A stretch of DNA of 64,000 bases from Rhipicephalus microplus. Taxonomy: Eukaryota; Arthropoda; Arachnida; Ixodida; Ixodidae. The position numbers and the translations under genes are program-made. Numbering within the stretch: the first letter of the stretch is position 1; every line of letters begins with the position of its first letter. The stretch is from NCBI RefSeq assembly GCF_043290135.1, contig NC_134705.1:61531771-61595770 (forward strand). The letters are read 5' to 3'. Positions 11,038-21,724 of this stretch are shown piece by piece. The notes beneath the pieces are model-generated. The model was not told where the DNA came from and made no database searches. It worked only from the letters and a program-made list of their open reading frames with translations.

Positions 11038-11850
11038 TCGTGTTTCGCGGTATTAAAGGCGTATGTAACAAAAGGTAATACGGCATACCAGTTCTTGTGA
11101 TCCGCCGCAACGTACATCGAAAGCATGTTGATGGTGGTACGATTGGTGCGCTCTGTGAGGCCATTCATGTGATGATGATCTGATGATGCATCTGCGCCAT
11201 TTGTTCCAACTACCCCTTTTTTTTCCTCAGCCGACTACCCACTACTATCTTATGTCCCAAGTGTGTCGTGCCAGCAGAACAAGAAAAGTATGCCACAATG
11301 GTATGGCGTGAAATACTGATACTGGCACCCACAAAGCCGCAGAAACTCTTCGACAACGTCAGTGGTAAACTGCCTGCCGCGATCACTTATCACCACACGA
11401 GGGGCCCCGTGATGGAGTATGATCGAGTGCAGAAGAAACCATGACACATCAGAGTATGTGGCTGAAGCAACCGCCATCGTTTCAGTATACCGCGTCAGGT
11501 AATCTACGCACACAATAATCCAGCGGCGGTCGGTGGTAGACTTGGGGAAAAGGCTCAGTAAATCTATGCCGACTTTTTTGAATGGTGATGTCGGTGACTC
11601 AACCGGCTGCAGTGGGCCGGCAAATGATGTGGTAGGTTGTTTGTGGCGTTGGCACACATCACAACTTGCGACGTAGTGCTTGGTGGTCTTCCAGAGTCCA
11701 GGCCAGTAAAAACGTTGTCGGATACGGTGAAGCGTTCGGGCAAATCCAAGGTGCCCAGACGTGGTGTCATCGTGCATGGCTTGGAATATTGCAAGACGCA
11801 GGCATTCTGGCCCGACGAGCAATAGTGTGGAACCATGGCTAAAGTGATTC
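11038..11850 (-). pseudogene. gypsy integrase zinc-binding and catalytic core (broken)
   Basis: On the minus strand the HHCC domain shows HLGFARTLHRIRQRFYWPG and CDVCQRHK. It is followed by VGIDLL (first catalytic D), WIIVCVDYLTRYTET, HGAPRVVISDRGRQF (second D) and YFTPYH. The frame is then interrupted by about 130 bp (about 11170-11300) before NGLTERTNRT (catalytic E) resumes at 11168. The sequence ends at the LINE target duplication. The enzyme would insert element DNA into the genome. Confidence 0.88.
11170..11300 (-). mobile_element. Small insertion in the integrase core, possibly a truncated LINE tail
   Basis: Between the TPYH and NGLTER blocks of the integrase, about 130 bp without integrase similarity is present. 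On the minus strand it ends in imperfect ATC units (gcatcatcagatcatcatcac). That is the form expected of a severely 5'-truncated LINE on the minus strand. No clear target duplication was found, so identity is tentative. Confidence 0.4.
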
Positions 11851-11855
11851 TTGCG

Positions 11856-12220
11856 CTATAGGGAGCCATGAATCATGAATGGCATTGCGCGTTTAGAGCT
11901 ATGAGCCACATCAATCATAGGTTTCAGCGAAGGATCACGCTGTTGCTCGTGACGGAAGACGTCCAAATTTGGGAAGTTGGATGAAATCGCAGCTAGGTAG
12001 TAATCAAAATCCTCATCATCAGCATCCACAGTCGGTGATAGAAACGAGATAGGCAGTCGGCGTCTGCGTGACATCGACCGCTCTTGTTGGTCACAGAAAA
12101 GTTACATTCTTGAAGGTGTGAGGTCCAACGAGCCAACTGGCCAGTTGGGTCACGTAGTCCAACGAGCTAACAAAGAGAATGATGATCAGTGACAATCTTG
12201 AATAGCCGGCCGTACAAATA
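11856..12220 (-). pseudogene. gypsy RNase H end and integrase N-terminal linker (broken)
   Basis: Minus-strand translation gives FKIVTDHHSLC, then LRDPTGQLARW, then KSGRCHADA, the RNase H tail motifs of gypsy pol. The frame then passes to RLPISFLSPTV and FRHEQQRDPSL in the linker before the integrase. The RNase H tail directly abuts a LINE insertion at 12221; the rest of the domain lies beyond 14243. Confidence 0.82.
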
Positions 12221-14243
12221 TGTGTACGTGGACTATATTGCTTTCTTTGCAAGTAATACCTACCTCCAATCTCTATACGAGAGTCTATAAAATTATCTCA
12301 ATATAAAAGAAAGACGGCTTAAAAATATTCATATGACCCTGAACGTAAAGAAGAGTGCGCTTCTTGCATAATATTTTCTGCAGCCTATCTACATCTTGTT
12401 AATATACAGTAATGAGCTCGTTCCGCAGGCGAAATCCCTTGAATATTTGGACATCCTATATAATGACAGATTAAATTGGAGAAGCCACATTGATGATGTG
12501 TACTCCAAGGCAACACAGGCCATGGGGTGGCTATATACGGAAGCGCGCAAACCATAGAGCGGGTTTAAGAAGAGATGTGCTAATGATGATATATTAACTT
12601 TATATGCGGCTGATCATAGAATTCGGATGTGTATTATTTTCTGGCAGTGCAGCTTATAAAATGACACCCTGATTACTGCTGGAAAGAGAAGCGTTGCGTT
12701 TGTGTCTGGGTCACCCAAAATTTGTTGCAAATAACGTGTTCTATATTTAATATAATAATAATAATAATATAATATATAATATTATTATATCATAATATTA
12801 TAATAATATAATATAATAATATAATAACGTGTTCTAATTTTTTTGCTAAATAGGTTTAAAATTCTTGCTGTGCCAGCATTCTTAAAGATATACAGTTCAC
12901 ATCAAAGGCTCTCATTTTACGTTTTCATTCAAGAACCGGCTTTATTTTTCGAAATAAATTGGTCGCGACTACACACCCCGCAAATAATATTTGCACAAGC
13001 ACCAATACTGCAAATTAACGTAAAAATTAAACATATTGGTCGAATACACAACCTAAAGTCATTGCTTAGCATACTATTTGACGATATATTTCCTCATAAC
13101 GCGAAAGAATTGGCAGAAAGGTACTTAAAAAACAGTTAGCAGGTTATCTAGCTCACCTTGAGATAAGCAATATCATTGCGTTTGATGCATCTGTGTCAAA
13201 AAAAAAAGGCTGGGGTTGGCATCTTCTCTCCTTCTTTGGACTGGTCCTTTTCAATTCGACTCCCAGATTACACCCCTGTATTCATTGCAGAATTATTAGC
13301 TATTATTCTCTCCATACGCAAATTGCCCTCAAGCGAATCATTAGCAGTTATTACAGATTTGTTATTAGTATGTAATGCACTTTCTGCGGAAGCAAATGCA
13401 GAGCTGATGAATACGTTTCGGCATGTAGTACCGAAAAACGCAAAAAAAAACTGCATTTGCTATAGGTACCGGGCCACCGCGGATTATATTTAAACGAAAT
13501 GGCGGACTCTTTAGCAGCTGTATCCGAGAGTGGGCCCACCATCCTAATTTTTCTAAATACGGCTTACGTGACAGTGGTATGGTTCCGAAATGCTTGTCTG
13601 CAATGGGGAATAGGTAATTTGGATAAATTTAAAGATTTCGAGCATCTGAGGTATTTCTGGAATAAACAGTGGTGTGTATTTCGCCAGTTAGAGGTCACTT
13701 ATACCAGATTGCGCTCTACAGTTCCACAACTAAATTATTTCCTTAACAAAGCTCGACTCAAGGCGTCACCGTTGTGCATTTCTTGCAACAAATTTGAAAG
13801 AATTGAACATTTATTTTTATTCTATCATTGTTACTGTTATCAGAGAAAAATATTTTAGTAGCCCCATTACAAAAGCTAGGAATACAAGTAAATCTATCAG
13901 TACTTTTATCACTTGGCGGCACTTCATTTGGTTACTGCCACAGGGCTGTAGGCTCCACTGTGTTTGATTACATCAATGCAACTAAAAGATTATCGTGCTA
14001 GTGAACCCTAAACTTTTCAGATCTTTAGTTTATAATTCGTAGCGATGTCTGTGAAAAACGAGAGATAGTTTTACCGCTTGCTCAGGAAACAATTTTGTTT
14101 ATTGGTAGTATTATCTCTAAAGTAAATTTTCGTATTGGCTTTAATTTCATTTTCGTTTCATTTAAGTATCCTGCCGCCCGGTTCTTGGCCCAACCCCCTT
14201 CTGTGGGTGAGCGCCATTCATCTGAGGTCATCAGCATCAACAT
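12221..14243 (+). mobile_element. 5'-truncated I-like LINE nested in gypsy RNase H
   Basis: The insert begins in RT at YVYVDYIAF, continues through SLEYLDILYNDRLNWRSHI, a second RT part at 12843-13139, RNase H words (GVGIFSPSLDWSF, AELLAIILSIRK, VITDLLLVCNAL) near 13210-13390, and a Cys/His segment (LCISCNKFERIEHLF) near 13770. The 3' region (ttcttggcccaaccccc...gtgggtgagcgccatt) and an ATC-rich tail end at 14243. The 6-bp word caaata flanks it at 12215-12220 and 14244-14249. Removing the insert restores a continuous gypsy frame. Many stops. Confidence 0.82.
12730..12836 (+). repeat. A/T-only block bounded by a 14-bp direct repeat
   Basis: The 14-mer aataacgtgttcta occurs at 12730-12743 and 12823-12836. 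The 79 bp between them consist of TAA/TAT units with a single C. The block interrupts the RT reading frame of the nested LINE. It may be a duplication followed by AT-repeat expansion, or a small AT-rich insertion with a target duplication. Confidence 0.7.
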
Positions 14244-14720
14244 CAAATAAGGTCTGAACATTTGGACGGCGAAAACAACTGCGGGACATTCCAGTTCGGT
14301 GACCGTATAATTTCTCTCCACCTTAGTCAAAGTACGACTTGCATACGCCACGATGGGCTGGCGGCTGTCGTGATACTGAGCACATCACCAACATTGATAC
14401 CAATAGCATTTGTATGCAGTTCCGTGAGTGCCTCCGGGTCCAATTGGCCCAAAAGGGGCCCGGAAGTAAGCAAATACTTCAGCTACTCGAAAGCAGCCTC
14501 ACACTCAACGGTCCATCGGAATAGGGTGTTTTTGTGGAGCAACTCTGTCAGAGGATGAGCAAGCTGTACAAAGTCTTTGATGAACCGGCGAAAGTAAGGA
14601 TAGAGGCCCACGAAGCTACGGAGATCCTTCACAGATGTTGGTTGCTTGAAGTCTCGGACAGCATTGATCTTTGGCGGGTCTGTTCGTATAACATCCCTGT
14701 CGACTAGATATCCGAGCACA
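14244..14720 (-). pseudogene. gypsy RT connection and RNase H N-terminal part (broken)
   Basis: Minus-strand translation shows VLGYLVDRD, KDLRSFVGLYPYFRRFIKDF and FRWTVECEAAFE, the gypsy connection domain. After a break come [19 protein letters not shown] and [10 protein letters not shown] of RNase H. The frame breaks off at the nested LINE (14243). Confidence 0.85.
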
Positions 14721-15327
14721 AGGGCTTGACGCTCACGAATATGACACTTCTTTTAGTTGAAAATGAGACCAGCTTGTTTGACGCAATCTAAAACAACGCT
14801 AAGCCAATAGTTGTGGCCGTGGAATGTCTTGCCGAAAATAATTACGTCATCGAGATAACTCATACATATTTCCCATTTGAGACCGCGAAACATGGAGTCC
14901 ATGAATTGGTCGAAGGTAGCTGGGGCATTACATAAGCCAAACGGCACAACGTGAAATTCAAATAACCCGTCCGACGTGACCTGATCTTTTGCGGGTTTGG
15001 CCATATAGCGTCCCTGTCGACTAGATATCCGAGGACAAGGGCTTGACGCTCACCAAAATGACACTTCCTTGCGTTTAAAATGAGACCAGCTTGTTTGACA
15101 CAATCTAGAACAACGCGAAGCCGATGGTTGTAGTCGTGGAATGTCTTGCGAAAAATAATTACATCTTCGAGATAACACATACATATCTCCCGTTTGAGAC
15201 CACGAAGAATGGAGTCCATGAATCACTCGAAGGTAGCTGGAGCATTACATAAGCCAAATGGCTTAACGTTATATTCAAACAACGCGTCAGGCGTGACAAA
15301 AGCAGTCCTCTCTCTGTCAGACAGATG
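14667..15327 (-). repeat. 316-bp tandem duplication of the gypsy RT catalytic block
   Basis: Two adjacent copies, about 14667-14982 and 14983-15300, repeat the same RT region. Both contain FGLCNAPATF, a YLDDVIIF or YLEDVIIF box, LDCVKQAGLI and the VLGYLVDRD end. They differ by scattered substitutions, roughly one in eight. The pol therefore has two active-site blocks in series and cannot give a normal RT. The divergence suggests an old duplication or recombination between two related elements. Confidence 0.8.
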
Positions 15328-15935
15328 CATTGATATTTGCCAGTATCCAGACCTTAGGTTGACGGACGAAAAGTATGCGGCCGAGTGCAGGCAATCAACA
15401 GCATCATCGATGCGTGGTAGCGGATACACGTCTTTTTTTGTGACGGCGTTGAGACGGCGTTAGTCTACAGAAAATCGCCAAGAGTTGTCTGTCTTTTTTT
15501 TACCATTATAACATGAGCTGTTCAGGGACTGCTTGACTCTTAAATAACGCCTTTCTGCAGCATGTCCTTGACCTCATCGGTGATCACTTGCTTTTCTGAC
15601 GGGTATACGCGATAGGGTTTCTGGCGTATCGGTGTAGCATCTCCCGTGTTGATGCGGTGGTGCATACGGGATTCGGGCAACATGAAACAACGTTTGTCTT
15701 GAGCGAAATCAGACGCCCGCGTAGCGTGTAAGCACCTCCTCGGGGACATCCTGCTAGGAAGAAGGCAAGGACTAATTGAGCATACGTTTCATCTCGGCTG
15801 AGCAGCTGGGCGCAGTCTGACTGGTGGCTGGAGACTATTAGACCATTCTGATGTCAATTGTGGCCTGCTCCTCAAACGTTCCCAGTTGGAATTCGGCTGG
15901 TAGAAGAACAGGCTCTGAGACTGCGTTGACAGTGA
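15223..15935 (-). pseudogene. gypsy RT N-terminal part and protease-RT linker (broken)
   Basis: Minus-strand words are STVTVNAVSEPVLLPAEFQLG (15935-15870 region, upstream linker), HHRINTGDATPIRQKPYRV, EVKDMLQKGVI (15749-15540), then after a break MYPLPRIDDAVDCL, FSSVNLRSGYWQI and KPFGLCNAPATFE (15429-15223). These are the RT entry, fingers and palm blocks of gypsy pol. The sequence turns abruptly at about 15935 into a plus-oriented LTR end. Confidence 0.83.
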
Positions 15936-15986
15936 CTGTTGAGCGCTGATATTTTCAGTGTAAATAAACCCATCACATTCTTAACA
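15930..15986 (+). repeat. LTR 3' end in plus orientation (inverted relative to pol)
   Basis: The segment gagcgctgatattttcagtg...aataaaccc...cttaaca matches the 3' half of the LTR at 4355 but lies on the opposite strand. Directly downstream, gctttggtgaagctg holds a TGG-starting word compatible with a tRNA primer-binding site. It therefore reads as the end of a 5' LTR followed by gag. Confidence 0.75.
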
Positions 15987-16000
15987 GCTTTGGTGAAGCT

Positions 16001-16801
16001 GTGCTGGGTAACTTGCCTTCCTGGACCCCGCAGCAGAAGTTCTTCGGAAAAGAACTTGCCTACCCCCGGACTACATCAGCTGGCCTACCCCCGGACAACA
16101 TCACCATGAAAGACGACACAGCAATCCCGTTGACATACTACGCTGCTGCATCCAATAGTGCCACCGACACGGCACAAGGTGGCCGTTGACCTCGACCAGC
16201 AGACTACTGGCCACCTTAACCACCGATATATTCAGGTATAACTGACGAAGACGTGGACGATTGGCTGAAACACTACGGCAGAGCGAGCCGCTACTACGAA
16301 TCGGGCGCGCCGGCGAAGCTCGTGGACGTAGTATTCTTCCTTGCCGGGACCGCTTTGCTTTGGTTTGAGAACCATGAACATGTCCTCACCACGGGGGGTG
16401 TATTTGTTGAGGAACTGAAGGCCTGCCTTAGGGACACTAGTTCCATGAAAAAGAAAGCTGAGCAAACGCTGTCACGTAGGGCTCAGTTGCCCGGCGAGAC
16501 GTGCACAACCAACATTGAAGAGGTATTGAAGCTTGGCGGGATAGTCAATGCGAATATGTCTGACGAAGACAAAGTCGGTCATTTGTTCAAAGGCATCGCC
16601 AAGGACGGGTACAATTTTCTGATAACGAAAGAAAACTTGAACATTTCTTCTATTTTCAGACAGCAGTGTCGCGCGTTCGAGGCGTTGAAGACCCAGAGAA
16701 TTTCACCCAAGCACAGGCGCTTGGACAATGTACCCACTATTACAAGTATGGACGTCGCCGCCTGCAAAGACATTCTTTTCCTCGTACGTCGGGTAGTTTG
16801 A
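16001..16801 (+). pseudogene. gypsy Gag (capsid-like), plus orientation
   Basis: After a broken N-terminal part (16001-16189), an open frame from 16253 encodes a retrotransposon Gag core: DDWLKHYGRASRYYE, LVDVVFFLAGTALLWFENHE, TLSRRAQLPGE, and SDEDKVGHLFKGI. The pattern matches Gag at 24153 and 39000, including the 'WY/WF...L..FKGI' spacing. Gag would assemble the particle around element RNA. Its orientation is opposite to the adjacent pol. Confidence 0.8.
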
Positions 16802-17590
16802 GAAGAGCTCGCACGACTTCAAGCAGGTGACGTTCACCACCAATGATCATTCGCCGCGTGCCCCAAACCACCTCCCTACTGGATGCGATAGCGCCACGTC
16901 GAAAACCGACCACGCACAGGAACTGCAGGTGGCGGGTGGGAGCAAAAAATTACACCCGCCGCTGGTGGTATCTGTCGCCCAGGTTGACGCCATCGCTCTA
17001 ATTGGAGGAGCGTGTGTCAGGGCACGGAACTTCCCCTGTATTTGAGCAAAAATGTACAAGAGATAAAAATGTACAAGATTTCACCCCGCCGCTTCTGTTT
17101 TCCCCGATGGGTCACGGCCACCACTGGATGTGATAATCTCGACGTGCCGCTGCAGACTTCCGACCGTCGTCAACCAGGCCTCTACCAGAAGGCTACTATG
17201 CGTCATCACGAAATGTTCCTGCGGAGCACAAGCTTTCTCCGCGTACTTCTTCCACCTCTGCTCCTGGTAATGTAAGCCGACAAGTCTCCGTACGCTAGGC
17301 ATGCGGTTTCCAGGGCTTATTTCACGCTTCTGCCTCAGCCGGCCGCCTGCGCTGCCGCGTTTTTTGACGTGCCCGGCTCATATGCACGGAACGCCTGTGT
17401 CAGCACGTTTCTCGACGTATCCGCCTCGTATACACGAAACCTGGACCTCTCACCCAGCAGACCACCGTTCACGACAGCAATGAATTTTGCAGCGAGTCCC
17501 CCGCCTCTGAGCGAAGCCTGACGCCGCCTCCGACACGTTCCTGCCGGTCGCCGTTTCCGCGTCGTCGGTCGCCTTCGCCGCATCAGTCGG
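16802..17590 (+). pseudogene. Decayed Gag C-terminus to protease spacer
   Basis: The stretch lies between Gag and protease in the same orientation. It has short Pro/Arg/Ser-rich frames but no zinc knuckle could be confirmed. It probably represents the decayed nucleocapsid region. Confidence 0.45.
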
Positions 17591-17599
17591 GAAACTAGC

Positions 17600-18270
17600 T
17601 TGTGCGACCGATGTAGAAGCGGTTGCGGGACGGAACGTTTCGCCAATTCCTCCTTCTGCTGTGAAGTTGATGAACAAAGCGTGTGTGTGTACAGACGGTG
17701 TAGACACTCTTGCTCTTGTAGACACTGGCGCTGCTATTTCAGTTATGAGTCTTCGTTTCAAGCATCGTTTCTTGGGCCACAAAGTAATGTTCGCGTGGGA
17801 TCGTAAAAAAACTTTTCGTGGAGTTGGAGGCGAAGCGTTATGCCCCGTTGGTATTTGCTCACTTGTACTGATGACTGGTGGACAAAATTTCCGAGTTGAA
17901 TTCACTGTACTGGCTCGTGCAACTCATGACGTCATTTTAGAGATAGACCTCCTTCATGAATGCGGCGCTACGCTTTACTGTGAGACCGGAGAGAATCTCC
18001 TACAAAGTACGTTGCCCGCTGCAATAGTTGACGATTTTCCGACTCTGCCCATCGATGCGCTTTCGTTGTCTGAAGATGTGACGATCCCTTGGCGAGCAGC
18101 AGTGTTTGTACCCGTATGCTCTTCTCACGCGCACTCAGAACCTTGCACTGGACTTGTCGAGCCTGATCGTACAAACGCCATAAAGAAGAATGTGCTGGTC
18201 CCTCGGTTTGTTCTCACAGCCATCGACGGCTATGTTTGTTTGTGAGCGCTCAAGCGTCGTTGTTCTTGTT
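17600..18270 (+). pseudogene. gypsy aspartic protease and start of pol, plus orientation
   Basis: The frame shows ALVDTGAAISVMS, the D-T-G-A active-site loop of retropepsins. It is followed by a hydrophobic core and ATHDVILEIDLL, the second conserved block (family HDVILGxDFL, here G to E). A frameshift near 18240 leads to CERSSVVV, which matches QRSTVTV of the minus-strand pol linker at about 15940. The protease normally cleaves Gag-Pol. The duplicated RST-like linker on opposite strands bears on how the inversion arose. Confidence 0.8.
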
Positions 18271-18307
18271 GTTTTTCTCCTATTGTTAGTGGCAAGGGTA
18301 TTGGCCA

Positions 18308-18400
18308 AGAATCAACCAAGCTCAACCGTCACTGCCGAATCACCATCGCTCGAGAGCGTGGTACCTCCTCTTCTTTCTCGCTCTTTCAGTCCGTGTTACA
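18308..18400 (-). repeat. Partial LTR, 5' end of the minus-strand gypsy element
   Basis: On the minus strand, starting at 18400 with TGTAAC, it follows the 4477-4395 LTR sequence closely (ctgaaagagcgagaaagaag, ctctcgagcgatggt, cagtgacggttgagc) and then diverges. The missing LTR half is present at 15930-15986 on the other strand. Confidence 0.75.
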
Positions 18401-19455
18401 ATACATAATAAAATAATAGCTGTTTACTCTTGGACCCTGACGGTGATTACTGCAATTATCATTGCACATGTCTCAAAGCTGAACCACGATTGATAGATGG
18501 CGCACGAAGCTCTAAGAATAAAAAATGGTATCACGGTATGTTATTAAGCATATTTTCTTTTGCAAAAAAATTTTCCTTTGTGTTATGTATGGTCACAGTG
18601 AACTACACGCAATTTTTGGGTCGGTTAGAACAGTTAAATGTACGAAATGAATGGGTGTTGGATGGAGGAACCTAAGTGGGAGCCCTGAGAGAAGCTAATA
18701 GCGCGCAGTGGGCTTCTCCCACGTGGGTACAGGAAGGCTAAGACTGACCGCCGCTAAAATGATATCGCTATACAATCAATCAGAAAAAAATGGCCCCGTA
18801 TCTGCATGTTTCACTGCAAATGTTATCGAAGGACGATGGTCTTGCTTCTTGAGTGAGTCAAATAAACGTTTATTTGATGTTCTGCGCGAGAAAATTGGTT
18901 AATTGCATTCTGGAAGCGCTGCGCTAGATTGTCTCGATCCGTGCAGCGAAGGCGAACGAGCGCATCGAGGCACGTTAGACACGAGCGCTATCTGGCAGCT
19001 ACCTTCAAAAATGAAAAAAGGGCTGCGCGCCTGTCTCGGAGGCAATAAGGTTTAAGACAAAAAGCGACATACAGGTGCCACCACCACGTCGTCTAAGCAA
19101 AGCGTTGGAAGCACTTGCCTTTTTGAGCTTAGCGTTGCATTATCAGTGCAGTGTGATAAACGCTACGGTCCTTTGAATTACTTATGCATGCCTTCTCTAG
19201 TATAGATACACATACAGAATATTGACGTGTTGTTATGGTGCCTCAGATTTACGCACTAATTGCTTTTCAATCGTTTATTGCACAAGAATGAACGCTGAAA
19301 CTTGAGAAACATTAGTTGGTGCTGCATGTAGGGTTGGTCGTTGGAGTTAACGATTGGGGCTATTTGGGGTATCATATTGTTGGACAAAGAGACAAATGTA
19401 CAGACAAACAGACAGACCAAAATTTTTGCATCAAAGTACCCCAAAAGGACTATCG
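18401..19455. other. Unassigned DNA between gypsy and R1-like LINE
   Basis: Only short frames occur. At about 19340-19440 there is a stretch rich in tctg/cagacaaacagac units, resembling the repeat-rich 3' end of a dispersed element. No gene was recognised. Confidence 0.35.
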
Positions 19456-19459
19456 TCGT

Positions 19460-21715
19460 TAAAAAAAAGCAGTCGACAGTGTGATCGTGTGCTCTCTGAA
19501 CGGCCCCTTGTTGAGGCTCCTCATGACGGAGCACCACTTGGGTAGGCTGGCTTGATCACTGCCCAGTAAAGAAGGGTGTCGCCAGAGCATCTCCTCTAAA
19601 TTAGCTACTTCGCCACAGTGGGGCCACGAGCTGCTGGTGTAAGTATCCCGGTGAACTTTATAATGAAGGCCAGATTTGGATATGAATCCATTAATAAGAG
19701 TACGAGTCGTTGCTTCGGCGCTGTGTAGCTTTTTGTGAGGAGGGGGACCGACTCTCCTGCTTGAGTAGATGTGCTGCGTAATCTCTTTATATGTCGGGGG
19801 CTGATCTCTGTTGCCCGACGTTGTGGGCATAAATGATTTTGTGGACGCAGAAGTCATGCTCCTCTATCCGCCTGCTAGTGGACCAGCTTGTTGTGGAGGG
19901 GTGGGGGCCTCCTTCAAAATGTCCCATATGGGCAGGGGACTATACTAAGATGTGGTTAGAGATGTCGTTTTCACCGAGAATTCAGCATGCTTCCTTGACA
20001 AAGGCACGGGCCACTGTCTGGGCACGATTGTCGTCGAGGGGAGCAAAGTCGATAGTTATCTGCTCCGCAGCGCTTGTCAAGGAACATTTGATTCACGCGG
20101 CTTTGATGACTGAGCAGGCTTCGTCGACCGACACCACGGCCTATTTGTTGCTGTTCTCTTACCAGGCCGCATCGATAAAACAAGTCCCCCCGGGAATTTA
20201 TGATGTCCGGCGAAGGATCACCACCGCCCTGGCCCGTCCTTTTCGCATGTTTTGCACTGGGTGCATATTACGTGGGTTGAGGAAACGATGATTTGCTGAC
20301 GTTTTCGTCTAGTCCACCATTGGTCATTGTCGTTCACAATGACTGGTGGGATACCAATATCTATCAGGAGTTGCCTCCCAGCCTTCGTTCGCAAGAGTCT
20401 AATGACTTTTTCCCTCCCTTGTGCCTCCGTTATCTGATTGAGTGTATACTTGCATTCCCAGTAGAAGGAGCCGTTCAGTATGCGTGTAGTTTCAGATACG
20501 AAGGGCACTCTTGATGCATCTCTGACTCCTGGCGTTTAGTTTATCCTGCTCAGCCTTCTGCGAGACAAGCATGACCCAAACGTAGGTAAACAGGTACAAT
20601 AGCACCTGAATGAGCCTGACCAGACTGTTTTGTGTGATACCACTGCATCTGTTGGCAACCCTCATGATGGGGCCGATAGTATTGGCCACCCTTTTCGCGA
20701 GCCAGAGTATCGTTTGGTTATCGGTGCCCGATGACTGCATGACGATGCCAAGCATGGGAATCGACGCGACCCTAGGGATTCTGTCTCCACTCTTTGCGTG
20801 CATTTTATTGTCGATCTGTGCCAAAAACTTTCAGTTTCTTGGCTTGTGTCCTCGCCTCATGGGTCTGTACAAGAGCAGCTCTGATTTACTCGGTGAGCAC
20901 CAGAGGCATGTGTCCTGCAGAAAGAACTCTGCGTAGTCGATAGCTTCCTGTGGGGCAGATTCAACGTACTCTTCGATACCTATAGTGCACCAGATTGTGA
21001 TGTAGTCCGCGTAAATGGTATGTACGATGCACGAATCTTCTCAGGCCTTCTGATAGAACCATCATGGAGATGTTCAGTGAAATCACGGACCCTTTTGGAG
21101 GGATTGCATAGTTCCATTTTGTTTCTTTCGATCTCACCGGCCTTCACCAGGGCGCTTCATCCTTCCAGGAAAGAACGAACGAAAGCAAGAAGGACCGCGC
21201 CGAGGACTAGGTTTGTGGTTGCGGGGTGGATGTATGAACAATATATGCTATCAAACGCTGTCTCCAGGTCCATACCGAGAATAGCCTTCGTCTCTCTGGT
21301 GTTACTGTCGAGTATCTGAGTCTTGACGAGCCTCAGAGCATCCTAAGACTGGGCCTAAATATCACTGTGTGACGGGGAACCAGCTCGTTTTCTTTGATAA
21401 ATCCTGTGATTCTGTGAGTGGCATGCTCTATCACCTTCCCCACACAAGATGTAAGAGAGTTTGGCCGTAGGGTTTCCAAACTTGGTGGCTTGCCTGCCTC
21501 AGGAATGAGGATGACCCAAGAAATATTCCACTGCTTAGGCACTGCGCCTTCCTTCCATACGCGGTTGATTTCTTCCGCGAGAAACTTGACCGACTCATCC
21601 TCAAAATTTCTGCGTGATTTGTTGTTTACACTAACCGGGTCCGGTGCCCATTCACCATTGAGTTCATGCAGAGCTCTTCGTATATCCTCGATAGTGAATG
21701 GTACGAAAGTTTAAA
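19460..21715 (-). mobile_element. R1/LOA-like LINE fragment (RT to C-terminal zinc segment), broken
   Basis: On the minus strand the order is: RT entry (WNISWVILIPEAGKPPS, LRPNSLTSCVGKVIEHA) at 21542-21333, palm D (GMDLETAFDS) near 21270, active site YADYITIW near 21015 where YADD is expected, then SELLLYRPMRRG, and a C-terminal Cys/His segment SWPHCGEVANLEEMLWRHPS near 19620. The motifs match the full-length LINE at 51.2-56.6 kb (LTSCVGKVAEHA, YADDITVWC, SELLVYRPTRQ). The copy lacks ORF1 and the endonuclease. It has many frameshifts and an active-site change. Confidence 0.82.
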
Positions 21716-21724
21716 CCACGAGCA

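Larger units (their letters stand above)
4355..18400 (-). mobile_element. Minus-strand Ty3/gypsy retrotransposon with nested LINEs and an internal inversion
   Basis: Reading the minus strand from 18400, the pieces are: a partial 5' LTR, an inverted LTR-gag-protease block, then reverse transcriptase, RNase H, integrase, a purine tract (ggaggaaaa) and a complete 3' LTR. The termini are TGTAAC and GTAACA. The 4-bp flanks are gtac (4351-4354) and atac (18401-18404), a possible one-mismatch target duplication. Two LINE insertions (4957-11037 and 12221-14243) account for about 8.1 kb of the 14.0 kb span. Pol has many stops and frameshifts, so the copy is dead. Whether the 15.93-18.40 kb part belongs to the same copy or to a second one is not settled. 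Confidence 0.8.

Noticed and set aside
10938..11168. Asp-rich C-terminus on the gypsy integrase frame
   Set aside because: It is the LINE CAT/CGT tail read in frame through the insertion junction.
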